A DNA stretch of 43,904 bases from Pirellula staleyi DSM 6068 (GCA_945900945.1 CAMDKL010000031.1:1-43904), one strand, 5' to 3'. Positions 28,316-36,874 are shown, counted from the stretch's first letter. Notes: generated by a model from the letters alone, not told the origin. Translations and numbers: made by a program.

Positions 28316-28398
28316 TTAACCGCTGAGAACGCAGAGTATCGCAGAGATTTGTCTAATGACGATCTGACTCTGCGTCTCTCAGCGACCTCTGCGGTTAA
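28316..28398. repeat. Long imperfect inverted repeat (dispersed hairpin element)
   Basis: Arms 28316-28346 (beginning TTAACCGC) and 28368-28398 (ending GCGGTTAA) pair over 31 positions with about 24 matches and a 21-nt loop. The arms contain repeated CGCAGAG/CTCTGCG units. Sequences of the TTAACCGC.GAG.NCGC.GAG form are widespread as dispersed repeats in several bacterial phyla, as far as I recall. It stands between the sulfatase stop and the DUF1549/1553 gene and could end transcription of the former. Confidence 0.7.
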
Positions 28399-28551
28399 CT
28401 GTGCCGATGTCCAATCGTCATGCAGGTGGTTTGCGTCTCCGAAAACTTATGCATAGGTGCTTAATTTCTAACTTGACCGAATGGACAGGTCTTTGTGTAT
28501 ACTAAATCTTCGTTGTGAAATTTCGGCAAATACAATCCTAGGTGATGACAA

Positions 28552-31512
28552 TTGGGATCGAAATTAATTCTAAGAGTAGCCGTCATTGTTCTCTCCGTTT
28601 TGGCTTGCTTGCACGGGTTGATACCGGTTACGGCTCTTGCGGATGAAATCGTAGCATCGTCGATTGCCAAAGATGCCTACGCGATCCTGAACCGATCGTG
28701 TTTCGAATGCCATGGTCCCGCACGGCAAGAAGGTGGACTTCGACTCGATTCTATGCAAGCTGTTGCCAAGGGCGGTGACAGTGGCATACCCTTCGATATC
28801 CTAAATCCAGATGCAAGTGAGCTCCTGCGTCGAATCCGCTTACCCAAGGGGCATGAAGATGTCATGCCCAACCGCGGTGCAATCCTCACGGATCGCGAGG
28901 TCGCTCGCATTCGCGAATGGATCGCTCACGGTGCTCCTTGGTCAGCCGACGCTGCCGCCAGTCGACACTGGGCTTACGTCGCCCCCATCAAGTCAACGCA
29001 GTTATTGACAAGCACACAACAGCCGCCAAATCCCATTGACTTCTTTATTCAAAAGCGATTGGAGTCCGAACGCCTCGCCGTTTCTCCAACAGCGGACCTG
29101 CATACGCTCGTTCGGCGACTGTATTTGGACATTATTGGACTACCGCCCACGCCGGTCGAAGCCGATGCTTTCGCGGAACAAGCGGCTTCGGATCTTCAAG
29201 GTGCCGTCGAGCGATGTGTTGATCGGCTCCTACAATCACCACAGTATGGCGAGAAATGGGCTAGACCTTGGCTGGATGCGGCTCGCTATGCTGACTCACA
29301 CGGCTTCCAACGCGATGACCTGCACGAACTCTGGGCCTATCGCGATTGGGTCATTCAAGCTCTCAATGACGACATGCCTTTTGATCAGTTTACAATCGAA
29401 CAATTGGCTGGAGATTTATTACCGAACCCAACTCAGTCTCAAGTCATCGCGACTGGTTTCAATCGTTGCGCTCCATGCAACGTCGAGGCGGGGACCGATC
29501 CGTTAGAAAACCGCTTCAATCAAGTCGTTGATCGGGTGAATACTTTGGGATACGTTTGGTTGGGAGCGACTCTCGAGTGCGCGCAGTGTCACGACCACAA
29601 ATACGATCCATTCAAACAACGTGACTACTACGGTCTGTTCGCGTTCTTCAATCAAAGCGAACTCGAGGCCGATCGATCGAACCCAAACGTCCCCGGTTCC
29701 ATTCGCTTTGTCGGTCCTTACTTGAATCTGAGCGGCACGGAGGAGGAACAAGAGTTAAAAGTACTCCATGAGAAAATTGTCCTGGCCCGCACTAGCCTAG
29801 ACAGTGCACTCCAAGAGTCCGTTCGCGGTGATAGAAAGAGCGAGTCCGTTTCTTTTTCCCGCGTTCTCAAGCCGATCAAGTTTGATTCATTGGGCGGCGC
29901 TGGGCATCAATTTCTCGACGATGGCTCGGTCCTGCTCCAGGATGATCCGCCCGATTTGGATACGTATTCCGTAACAGTCAAACTTGGCCCAGAACCGGTC
30001 GTAGGCTTTCTACTTGAAACGCTCACGGATCCATCATTGCCGGGAACGGGACCTGGACGTGGTGACGCTGCTCGACCCAATTTCGTTCTCAATAGCTTTG
30101 AAGCCAGTCTATCCACCGAGTCGGACAACACCACCTCGAAGCCGATCCAATTGACCGACGCACGAGCAGATTTTTCTCAGAAAAACTTTGATGTCGCGAA
30201 CGCAATTGATAGCGACGTCAAGTCGGGTTGGGCCATTGGAACGCAGTTCAAGCGTTCTCATTGGGCTGCGTTTCGCATAGCAGTACCAAGCGACTTGCAA
30301 GGAGCAGAGCAAGTCTATTTTCGTTTGGTACAGAACTTCGGAAGTGCACGCACCATCGGTCGATTTCGATTGTCCGCATTGATCGGTGACTACGAGGAAT
30401 CGTTGCCTGCCGAACGCAAAGAATCGCCAACCGTCGCCAAGCTTCGCAAGAGCCTTGCAGCTTTTGAAAATGAACGTGACAAGAAAGCCGTCCCAAAGTC
30501 TTTGGTCATGCGTGAGGTCAGTGAGCCGAGAACGTCGACCATGTTCGCTCGCGGCGATTTTCGCAATCCAACCCAACAGATCGAGCCTGCCACACCGGAA
30601 GTACTGCATGCATACCAAGAATCGGGAGACCGCAATCGCTTGGCATTGGCTCGCTGGTTAGTATCTAGCGACAATCCGCTAGTAGGACGCGTTGTGGTGA
30701 ATCGTCAGTGGTCTGAGATCTTTGGCGTTGGATTGGTTTCGACCCCGGAAGATTTTGGACTCAAAGGGGATACGCCATCGCATCCCGAGTTGCTTGATTG
30801 GTTGGCTGTTGATTTCATGGAGAAGGGTTGGTCACAAAAGAAATTGCTTCGTCAAATTTTGACGAGTACGACCTATCGGCAATCGTCTCGGCTTTCGGCA
30901 GAAGCTCACGAACGTGACCCACAGAACCGTTTTTTGGCTCGAGGCCCTCGTTTTCGGCTAACCGCAGAGGGGATTCGTGATAACGCTTTGGCGATTTCGG
31001 GCAAGCTGAGTCTCAAGCAGTTTGGACCACCGATCCGTCCCCCCCAACCAGACGGACTTTGGAAGAAGGTTGGCGGCCAACAATACGAATATGTAGTAAG
31101 TCCTGGTGATGACCAGTATCGTCGCGGAGTGTATGTCGTTCTCAAACGCATGTCTCCCTACCCAAGCTTCATCAACTTTGACGCTACCGCAAGACTCGCA
31201 TGCCGAGTGAATCGAGGTCGATCCAACACACCCCTTCAAGCGTTAAATTTATTGAATGATCCAGTGTATGTTGATGCGGCCAAAGGTTTAGTAGACCGAG
31301 TGCTTCGCGAGAGGCCCGATTCTAGATTGGAGCAACAGCTTGAGCATGCGTTTCGAATTGTTGTTGCACGTTTACCGAGCCAACGTGAACTCGACACGTT
31401 GCAGCGACTGTACGAGAGCGAACTTGCCGATTCCATACAATCGCAATCGGTAGCCTGGTTCGCAGTCGCCTCGACACTCTTGAACCTCGATGAAACGATC
31501 ACCAAGGAATAG
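28552..31512 (+). CDS. PSD1/cytochrome c-type DUF1549/DUF1553 protein
   Basis: This 986-residue protein starts at TTG, preceded by AGGTGATGA. It has a signal peptide (VAVIVLSVLACLHGLIPVTALA). Domains: a planctomycete cytochrome c site CFECHG at 50-55 (PSCyt1-type), DUF1549 at about 155-370 (RRLYLDIIGLPPTP; ECAQCHDHKYDPF), a beta-rich middle part of about 300 residues, and DUF1553 at about 690-950 (ARWLVSSDNPLVGRVVVNRQW; RGRSNTPLQALNLLNDPVY). It is a fuller version of the protein encoded at 13032-15725, with the cytochrome site at the very N-terminus and no Ig-like domain. It is followed 4 bp later by its DUF1501 partner. The function is unknown. Confidence 0.92.
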   Translation: MGSKLILRVAVIVLSVLACLHGLIPVTALADEIVASSIAKDAYAILNRSCFECHGPARQEGGLRLDSMQAVAKGGDSGIPFDILNPDASELLRRIRLPKGHEDVMPNRGAILTDREVARIREWIAHGAPWSADAAASRHWAYVAPIKSTQLLTSTQQPPNPIDFFIQKRLESERLAVSPTADLHTLVRRLYLDIIGLPPTPVEADAFAEQAASDLQGAVERCVDRLLQSPQYGEKWARPWLDAARYADSHGFQRDDLHELWAYRDWVIQALNDDMPFDQFTIEQLAGDLLPNPTQSQVIATGFNRCAPCNVEAGTDPLENRFNQVVDRVNTLGYVWLGATLECAQCHDHKYDPFKQRDYYGLFAFFNQSELEADRSNPNVPGSIRFVGPYLNLSGTEEEQELKVLHEKIVLARTSLDSALQESVRGDRKSESVSFSRVLKPIKFDSLGGAGHQFLDDGSVLLQDDPPDLDTYSVTVKLGPEPVVGFLLETLTDPSLPGTGPGRGDAARPNFVLNSFEASLSTESDNTTSKPIQLTDARADFSQKNFDVANAIDSDVKSGWAIGTQFKRSHWAAFRIAVPSDLQGAEQVYFRLVQNFGSARTIGRFRLSALIGDYEESLPAERKESPTVAKLRKSLAAFENERDKKAVPKSLVMREVSEPRTSTMFARGDFRNPTQQIEPATPEVLHAYQESGDRNRLALARWLVSSDNPLVGRVVVNRQWSEIFGVGLVSTPEDFGLKGDTPSHPELLDWLAVDFMEKGWSQKKLLRQILTSTTYRQSSRLSAEAHERDPQNRFLARGPRFRLTAEGIRDNALAISGKLSLKQFGPPIRPPQPDGLWKKVGGQQYEYVVSPGDDQYRRGVYVVLKRMSPYPSFINFDATARLACRVNRGRSNTPLQALNLLNDPVYVDAAKGLVDRVLRERPDSRLEQQLEHAFRIVVARLPSQRELDTLQRLYESELADSIQSQSVAWFAVASTLLNLDETITKE

Positions 31513-31516
31513 AACG

Positions 31517-32935
31517 ATGACATTTCAACCCGCTATTCAAGACCGTCGTAAGTTCTTTCGCAAGACAGGTTTTAGCCTAGGCTCCGTAGCCCTAGGTTCT
31601 CTTTTGCATCAGTCGTCTGCCTCTATTGCAAATCCAACGCATTCGAACCAAGGGAATCTGTCAGCTCGAGCCAAGAGTGTCATCTATTTGCACATGATCG
31701 GTGCTCCGTCGCAACTGGATCTCTTCGACCCCAAGCCGGAACTGGTCGTCCATGACAACAAGGTCTGTCCAGAGAGTTTCTTAACCGGTCGACGATTTGC
31801 GTTTATTGGCGGTGAGATGCGCCTGGCTGGATCGCGTCAAAAGTTCTCGCAGCACGGTGAAAGTGGCCACGCCATTTCAGGGTTGCTGCCGCATCTTGCC
31901 AAGGTTGCAGACGAATTGTGTATCCTTCATTCGCTGCATACCGAAGAGATCAATCATGCTCCCGCGCAGATCTTTTTGCATACAGGCTTTGGGCGAGGTG
32001 GACGGCCAAGTTTTGGCTCTTGGGTCACATACGGTTTAGGCTCCGAAAACCAAGACTTGCCAGCCTATGTCGTACTGCAAAGCGGAACGGCAGGAGGAGC
32101 TGGGTCAAGCATGTATTCAAGCGGTTTTTTGCCGAGTGTTCACCAAGGGATCCCGTTCCGCTCCGAAGGCGAAAGTGTTCTGTATCTTTCGAACCCAGAA
32201 GGCCATTCTTCGAATAGTCGACGAAGGGTGCTGGACGCGGTTGGCTCGTTGAACGAAGTCCGTCTGGCGGATGTCGGCGATCCCGAGATTGCGACTCGCA
32301 TCAGTCAATACGAGATGGCCTATCGAATGCAAACAAGCGTTCCCGAATTGATGGACCTCAAGGCCGAATCAGCGGAAACACTGGAGTTGTACGGAGCCAA
32401 GCCTGGAAAGGGATCGTTCGCAAACAATTGTCTGCTCGCACGACGGCTTGTGGAACGCGGAGTCCGAATTATTGAGCTGTACGATAGCGATTGGGACCAC
32501 CACAATAATTTGGATAGTCGTCTGGCGGGCAAGTGCAAGGATATCGACCAAGCCGCAGCCGCCTTGATCACCGACCTAAAACGCCGCGACATGCTAGATG
32601 ATACGTTGGTGATCTGGGGAAGTGAATTTGGTCGCACTCCGTTAGCGCAAGGCGTGGACGGAAACGGCAATAAGACAACCGGCGGTCGCGATCATCATAA
32701 AGATGCCTTTACGTTCTGGTTGGCTGGAGGTGGAATTCGCGGCGGTATATCCTATGGAAAGACGGACGAATTTGGCTTCAGCGTTACCGAGCAACCCGTC
32801 CATGTGCATGACTTGAACGCGACGGTGCTGCATCTGTTGGGCCTCGATCATGAACGCCTCACCTTCAAATACCAGGGCCGAGAATTCCGTCTCACCGATA
32901 TCGGCGGACACATCATGACGGACTGTCTTGCGTAG
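31517..32935 (+). CDS. DUF1501 domain protein, partner of the DUF1549/1553 gene
   Basis: The protein has 472 residues from the ATG at 31517, supported by AAGGA 8 nt upstream; an in-frame ATG at 31490 would overlap the upstream gene. A twin-arginine-like export signal is present (DRRKFFRKTGFSLGSVALGS). Conserved family blocks are YLHMIGAPSQLDLFDPKP, ELYDSDWDHHNN, VIWGSEFGRTP and GRDHHKDAFTFWLAGGGIRGG. Together with the preceding gene it forms the classic two-gene planctomycete module. It belongs to a different subgroup from the DUF1501 protein at 11668-13005, as shown by the HDLNATVLHLLGLDHERLTF end block. Confidence 0.92.
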   Translation: MTFQPAIQDRRKFFRKTGFSLGSVALGSLLHQSSASIANPTHSNQGNLSARAKSVIYLHMIGAPSQLDLFDPKPELVVHDNKVCPESFLTGRRFAFIGGEMRLAGSRQKFSQHGESGHAISGLLPHLAKVADELCILHSLHTEEINHAPAQIFLHTGFGRGGRPSFGSWVTYGLGSENQDLPAYVVLQSGTAGGAGSSMYSSGFLPSVHQGIPFRSEGESVLYLSNPEGHSSNSRRRVLDAVGSLNEVRLADVGDPEIATRISQYEMAYRMQTSVPELMDLKAESAETLELYGAKPGKGSFANNCLLARRLVERGVRIIELYDSDWDHHNNLDSRLAGKCKDIDQAAAALITDLKRRDMLDDTLVIWGSEFGRTPLAQGVDGNGNKTTGGRDHHKDAFTFWLAGGGIRGGISYGKTDEFGFSVTEQPVHVHDLNATVLHLLGLDHERLTFKYQGREFRLTDIGGHIMTDCLA

Positions 32936-32955
32936 CTCCGCTTTCGTGAACTGGA

Positions 32956-33015
32956 GGGCGCTAACCCGAATGGTTCTCACTTTAGCTTTAATTAGCCGCT
33001 GGGCGCTAGCCGCCC
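32956..33015. repeat. Paired GGGCGCTARCC repeats with a small hairpin
   Basis: GGGCGCTAACC (32956-32966) and GGGCGCTAGCC (33001-33011) are direct repeats 45 bp apart. The second is part of the hairpin GGGCG-CTAGC-CGCCC (33001-33015). It lies between the stops of the DUF1501 gene and the truncated radical SAM gene and may be a dispersed planctomycete repeat or a terminator. Confidence 0.45.
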
Positions 33016-33543
33016 CTAGTCAAGGGCCTCAACTACTTGAAGGCCCCAATGCACACCAAAAAGAGCAAAATCACCGCCGCCGCAGCCAGGATGATTACGA
33101 TCGGACTTGTGTTTGAGTCCCGGTCGACTATCGGCATAGCACAAAGGGCAGGACAAATTGCAATTGTCTGTGATTTCGAGAACGGCGACGCAGGTATGTT
33201 GCTCGTGTTCGGTGCATAACCCGCAATCGAGCGGACAGCCTTTGGAAGCCTCGACAAACGTTTTCTTGGGCAGTTTGGGCGGTAGGGCGTAATCGTAGCG
33301 ATCATACCAGCGTCGATCGCTACAAACAAAATCCTCGCGCAGTCCATGCGTCGCACAACGCTTTCGGAAAGAGACTCGTTTCCCTCGAGCGATAATCTTG
33401 GCAGGCACAACGCTCAAGCATTCCGGATACAGACTTTGTCTGGTGCCGAGAAAAGTATAGTTTCTAGAATCAAGCATCGAAGGCATCGCAGCGGCCAAGT
33501 CGAAAAGGGTCGAAAGAAAACAACCGTTCACGGCCTTCGGCAA
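33016..33543 (-). pseudogene. Truncated radical SAM protein, N-terminal part (Tes/MJ0619-like family)
   Basis: The frame encodes an N-terminal region with paired cysteines (YPECLSVVPAKI, KRCATHGLREDFVCSDRRWYDR), then GCPLDCGLCTEHEQHTC, then the radical SAM cluster motif CNLSCPLC in EITDNCNLSCPLCYADSRPG. This order matches the radical SAM group that includes archaeal MJ0619/tetraether lipid synthase (Tes). Members are usually over 450 residues, but here similarity ends right after the cluster motif (near 33115) and only about 30 unrelated residues follow. In a neighbouring frame the downstream DNA could encode a hydrophobic tail (IVIILAAAAVILLFLV) ending at 33033, so the gene may have been joined to another gene's end by a deletion. 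The likely original start is ATG 33477. It is not functional as a radical SAM enzyme. Confidence 0.7.
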
Positions 33544-33563
33544 CGAACGGTTACGTCATTATC

Positions 33564-33635
33564 CTAATCGTAATCGTAATCGATTGCGACATTGGGATCG
33601 TCCACTGCCAGTGGAATCTTAACCTTGGGAATCAT
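33564..33635 (-). CDS. Possible 23-residue acidic peptide, weak evidence
   Basis: ATG at 33635 opens a 23-codon frame ending DYDYD, encoded by three GATTAC-like hexamers. It lies upstream of the truncated radical SAM gene on the same strand. There is no ribosome binding site worth the name. It may be the leftover 3' end of a larger gene, since acidic Asp-Tyr tails are common at protein ends in this group in my recollection. I list it because it is the only coding-like item in this gap. Confidence 0.15.
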   Translation of the reverse strand: MIPKVKIPLAVDDPNVAIDYDYD

Positions 33636-33673
33636 CCGCAGATTGCACCGATTCTCACAGAGTCAAAGCAATT

Positions 33674-34297
33674 TCACCGACGAGGTTGCGGAATTCCTTC
33701 TTGGAGCGATGCACGAGAGAAAAAACTGTGAATCGCAATCGTCAAGCCAATGGCTGCTCCAATCCAATGCGCAGAGGGTACAGGCGTAAAGGAACCGACA
33801 GCCACAAAGAGGTTGCTTCGTGTAAATAACTCAAACGTCATCTTGCCTATCATTCCCAGCAGCAACAATCCATACACGGCCAAACCGGTCCACTCACGCG
33901 CTTTCAGTTTTTGAATAAGCAATTCCCCAACCAAAAGCCCGTAAAGGGCAGTGTCAATTCCACTAAGGCCGCGATACGAAACAACACTCGGATCCATGCA
34001 AAGAACTCCTAGCGGGATCGCAATGGCTGCGAACAGTAGTGTCCAACGAAATGCCACTGGAGTTCTGCTTTCACATATGGCCGCCAGAGCGGCAAACATG
34101 GCAAGATCCCAAAATAGATGGTCGCCGGACCAATGTAGCCAATTGCAACCTATCACCTGATGAATCTCAAATCCTCGAAACTGGTTGAACTGGAATGCGA
34201 AGAGGGACTCGAATTCCTTTACTAAGAAAAGAAGTACGGCAATACAACTAAGCATACAGGTAATTGGAATTCGAAGGAAGTAATTCAGAGTGTTCAT
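33674..34297 (-). CDS. Rhombosortase-like rhomboid family serine protease
   Basis: The protein has 207 residues from the ATG at 34297 (GGGAGAG just upstream; an in-frame ATG six codons earlier is less likely). It has about six hydrophobic helices. The signature fits the rhombosortase branch of rhomboids: NWLHWSGDHLFWDLAMF (His and Asn/Asp positions, helix 2), YRGLSG with catalytic Ser112, and VPSAHWIGAAIGL with the partner His177. Rhombosortases act in the inner membrane and cleave proteins with GlyGly-CTERM tails. The adjacent upstream gene encodes a protein with just such a tail, so this is likely its dedicated processing enzyme. The two genes are on one strand, 113 bp apart. Confidence 0.78.
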   Translation of the reverse strand: MNTLNYFLRIPITCMLSCIAVLLFLVKEFESLFAFQFNQFRGFEIHQVIGCNWLHWSGDHLFWDLAMFAALAAICESRTPVAFRWTLLFAAIAIPLGVLCMDPSVVSYRGLSGIDTALYGLLVGELLIQKLKAREWTGLAVYGLLLLGMIGKMTFELFTRSNLFVAVGSFTPVPSAHWIGAAIGLTIAIHSFFSRASLQEGIPQPRR

Positions 34298-34410
34298 TGT
34301 CTCTCCCACGATCATGGCTGCTCGAATCGCGTGGCGGTTGCCTACGCGATTTAAAATCGTTACTTAGTTGATCGATGGACCGTCGTTTGGGTCATCGATT
34401 TTTGCAAGGA

Positions 34411-36624
34411 CTACGCGTCCGTTGCTACCCTCGTTTCAATGTTGTTGGTTGCACCCGTTTGCTTTTTCTTGCGACGATTCGCCCATGCTGCTGCACCAGC
34501 AAGTCCAGCCGCTAGCAACCCTGTGATAGGATCGATAGCACCGCCGCCGCCTCCGGAGCGAGTATTTCCACCTCTGTTGGAACTTGCGTGGTTACTTGAG
34601 CTATTTGCTGAAATAAAGTTCAAGTCCGTGGGCGAAGAAGGAGCTGAGGAGGTGATTTGGGGTTGTGAGCTGGTTCGTGTAGAGTCGGATGCGATGGGCG
34701 CGTCCGGACGACTAACTTGAGTCGTTACCAGCTTGGTCTCTTTAGGGCCGATGGCCGACAGCGACTCCTCTCTCATTCGTTCAAGCTGCGTTTGCAATTC
34801 CTTGCGAGCGGTATTGTCCCGTTGAACTCGTGTTGCATTGCGTTGCTGAATAGACCAACGTTTGTACTCACTATCATTTTCAAGCACAATGAAGGAAGCG
34901 TACTCGCTCACAATCGAATAGCCTTCGCAGAGTCGGACAATTTCTCCCTCGGTCGATTCAGAGGGGCCGTTCCTCCGCAGATTGTCCATGTGTTGTTGCA
35001 CTTGGCTAAAAGCCCACATCCTTTCGATCTCCGGATTCGCCTCTTCGGAAGCAGGTAACTGCGCTTTGACGTTTTGAACCATCGGCTGGCCCATCACTTC
35101 CGCGTTTACTGCAATGGCGATTTGACCTGATTTTTTGTAACGGCCGACCATACGAAGAGGCGAACCATAAAACAGATCGGGAAGCGTTTTTGGCAAAACG
35201 TCGTAGATTTCTACTCCTTCAAAAGAAATATTGACGTTGGTAGCTACAGGACGCATCAACTTGCGGCGAAACGCTTGTGACTGACGCATGAAGTCGTCTT
35301 GCTGCGATACAAATGCGGCCAAGCCACCTGCCCCTTCGGCTAGTTGCTTTAAAAGAGGACGATTCACATCGTTGCCTACTCCAATACAAAAGACCCGAGT
35401 GCCGGCAGGAGCTTTGCCGATAAGAGCAAGCAACTCGGCCTGCTCTTTATTCTCCGTCATCCCGTCAGAAAGAATGACCACGTTGAGCGGTCGGTCCGCG
35501 TCCTTGTACTTGTAGGCTGTCAACACGGCAGGACGTAGAACAGTGCCTCCCTTAGCGCGTTGAGCCAGTAAGAAGTCACCTGAGGTCCTCTTGGCCTCGT
35601 CTGTGACCGGCGTGAGGGACTGGAAATGTGTTTGGGGTGCACTGTTGAATGTCATTACCTCGAAACGGTCTTCCTTTTGAAGATCGCCGATAAACGCTTT
35701 TACGACATTGCGAGACAGTGTCAGCTTGCCTTCGTTTTCCATGCTTCCTGAGATGTCGACAACAAATACATAGTCCATGCCCGCTCCGTACTCCTTTAGC
35801 TCCTTGCCTGCAGCCATCGTCAACATGAAGTATCCGTCTTCATTGGACCGCTTGGAAGCAATGAGATCGATGCCAGTGTGAGGGCGCTCGGTATCGAACG
35901 CTACAACCACATCGCGGCTTAGGTCCCCCTGTGGAATCTCCAAGCTAGCTCGAGTGTAGTTTGGAGTGTGGTTTGTGATCGCGAACGCATTTTCGTGCGA
36001 AGGGCTGAAAAGTTTGGTGATTGGGATCTCGCTTTTGACGTCCAGCGTCATGGCGAATTTCCCGGTTGTCTTTTCGTTGACGGCTGCTCGCGTGGATGTT
36101 GCAAGGGGATAGACGTAGGTCGCGTTGTCGTGATCGAAGTCCAATTGTTGATAGTAGGTAATCTTGATGTGCTGTTCAGCACCGGCTGCAATCGGAAAAA
36201 CTCTCAATTCGAAACTCTTGTAGTCGACTTGTTCGAGCAAACCGGGATCGCGTTTAACGGCTTTGTAGCTCTCGTAAATCTGTCGTGCACGTTTCTTTTC
36301 GACTACTTCGCCAATCATCTCCTTGCCGTTGATGATCATGCTGAAGTTGCTGACGCTGGCACCATTGGGAACCGGGAAAGTGTACAGCGCCTCGACAATG
36401 CGCTTTTCCGTGTTCAAAAATACTTGTCGAATTTCGGTGACAGCGATCCCGTTGTTGATAACGACAGATACATCTTGCTCTTTAATTTCCAGCACGCCAC
36501 CTAGTCCGCCATCGGCAATTAACAAGCCCGATGCCTGCGTCTGCCGGACCGAACCACTTCCAACCGCGCTGAACAAAGCAGCCAAACAGATTGCTGGCCA
36601 CCAAAACTTGGACTTTGCATTCAT
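34411..36624 (-). CDS. VIT-VWA domain protein with a GlyGly-CTERM-like C-terminal signal
   Basis: The protein has 737 residues from the second of two adjacent ATGs (36624), with GAGGG 7 nt upstream; the frame is open for 102 more codons but those overlap the promoter. It has a signal peptide (FWWPAICLAALFSAVGSGS). A VIT domain (about 45-170, with ALYTFPVPNGASVSNF and ELRVFPIAAG) is followed by a von Willebrand A domain with the metal site DISGS at 290-294. After a Ser/Thr/Asn-rich stretch comes a run of five Gly, then a hydrophobic helix (ITGLLAAGLAGAAAWA), then NRRKKK and a 14-residue polar tail. That end is like a sorting signal cut by rhombosortase. Proteobacterial sortase targets of similar VIT-VWA design exist. 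It is preceded by a sigma-54 promoter. Confidence 0.85.
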   Translation of the reverse strand: MNAKSKFWWPAICLAALFSAVGSGSVRQTQASGLLIADGGLGGVLEIKEQDVSVVINNGIAVTEIRQVFLNTEKRIVEALYTFPVPNGASVSNFSMIINGKEMIGEVVEKKRARQIYESYKAVKRDPGLLEQVDYKSFELRVFPIAAGAEQHIKITYYQQLDFDHDNATYVYPLATSTRAAVNEKTTGKFAMTLDVKSEIPITKLFSPSHENAFAITNHTPNYTRASLEIPQGDLSRDVVVAFDTERPHTGIDLIASKRSNEDGYFMLTMAAGKELKEYGAGMDYVFVVDISGSMENEGKLTLSRNVVKAFIGDLQKEDRFEVMTFNSAPQTHFQSLTPVTDEAKRTSGDFLLAQRAKGGTVLRPAVLTAYKYKDADRPLNVVILSDGMTENKEQAELLALIGKAPAGTRVFCIGVGNDVNRPLLKQLAEGAGGLAAFVSQQDDFMRQSQAFRRKLMRPVATNVNISFEGVEIYDVLPKTLPDLFYGSPLRMVGRYKKSGQIAIAVNAEVMGQPMVQNVKAQLPASEEANPEIERMWAFSQVQQHMDNLRRNGPSESTEGEIVRLCEGYSIVSEYASFIVLENDSEYKRWSIQQRNATRVQRDNTARKELQTQLERMREESLSAIGPKETKLVTTQVSRPDAPIASDSTRTSSQPQITSSAPSSPTDLNFISANSSSNHASSNRGGNTRSGGGGGAIDPITGLLAAGLAGAAAWANRRKKKQTGATNNIETRVATDA

Positions 36625-36674
36625 CATTCTGCCCTCAATAAAGTTAATTAACCTGAAACACTTTCCTTGCTTAA

Positions 36675-36690
36675 AGCACATTGAGTGCCA
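36675..36690 (-). promoter_or_regulatory. Sigma-54 (-24/-12) promoter of the VIT-VWA gene
   Basis: The minus strand reads TGGCACTCAATGTGCT. Against TGGCACG-N4-TTGCA the full TGGCAC half is present and the GC half has TGC at the right place, with the invariant GG and GC 10 bp apart. The expected start of transcription is near 36665, giving a leader of about 40 nt to the ATG at 36624. The divergent gene encodes a sigma-54 activator. Confidence 0.75.
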
Positions 36691-36692
36691 AA

Positions 36693-36737
36693 CGAGTCTG
36701 CTACTCGCAAGCTGCTTGCAGCACAGGGTTTGCGAGT
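36693..36737. promoter_or_regulatory. Nested inverted repeats just upstream of the sigma-54 promoter
   Basis: ACTCGCAA (36703-36710) and TTGCGAGT (36730-36737) form a perfect 8-bp inverted repeat. CGAGT (36693-36697) also pairs with ACTCG (36703-36707). They sit about 30-70 bp upstream of the predicted start site and could be an operator or a second regulator's site. Confidence 0.45.
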
Positions 36738-36775
36738 TTTCGAGGCAGTAAAAATAAAACCATAGTGGTTTATAA

Positions 36776-36814
36776 TGTGCGCAGGATGTGCACTCTATGT
36801 GCATTGAATGTACA
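36776..36814. promoter_or_regulatory. Four TGTGCA repeats at exact 11-bp spacing, likely activator-binding sites
   Basis: TGTGCG (36776), TGTGCA (36787), TGTGCA (36798) and TGTACA (36809) start every 11 bp, each preceded by A; a weaker fifth (TGTGTC) is at 36821. They lie about 111-149 bp upstream of the predicted sigma-54 start site, where enhancer sites normally lie, and on one face of the helix. They also fall just before the activator gene, allowing self-regulation. They overlap a possible GTG start at 36788, which argues for the later start at 36875. Confidence 0.65.
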
Positions 36815-36874
36815 CTTGCTTGTGTCGAATGGCAAAACATCGAATCACTTCTCGAACCATTGGAAAGCGAGTCC

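Noticed and set aside
33564-33635. A PqqA-like precursor peptide for the radical SAM gene
   Set aside because: The radical SAM fragment belongs to a lipid-type group and is truncated, the peptide lacks a ribosome binding site, and the Asp-Tyr tail is better explained as a gene remnant.
36788-36874. N-terminal extension of the sigma-54 activator from GTG 36788
   Set aside because: The extension would encode the phased repeat array, has no ribosome binding site and reads as an unlikely Cys-rich peptide.
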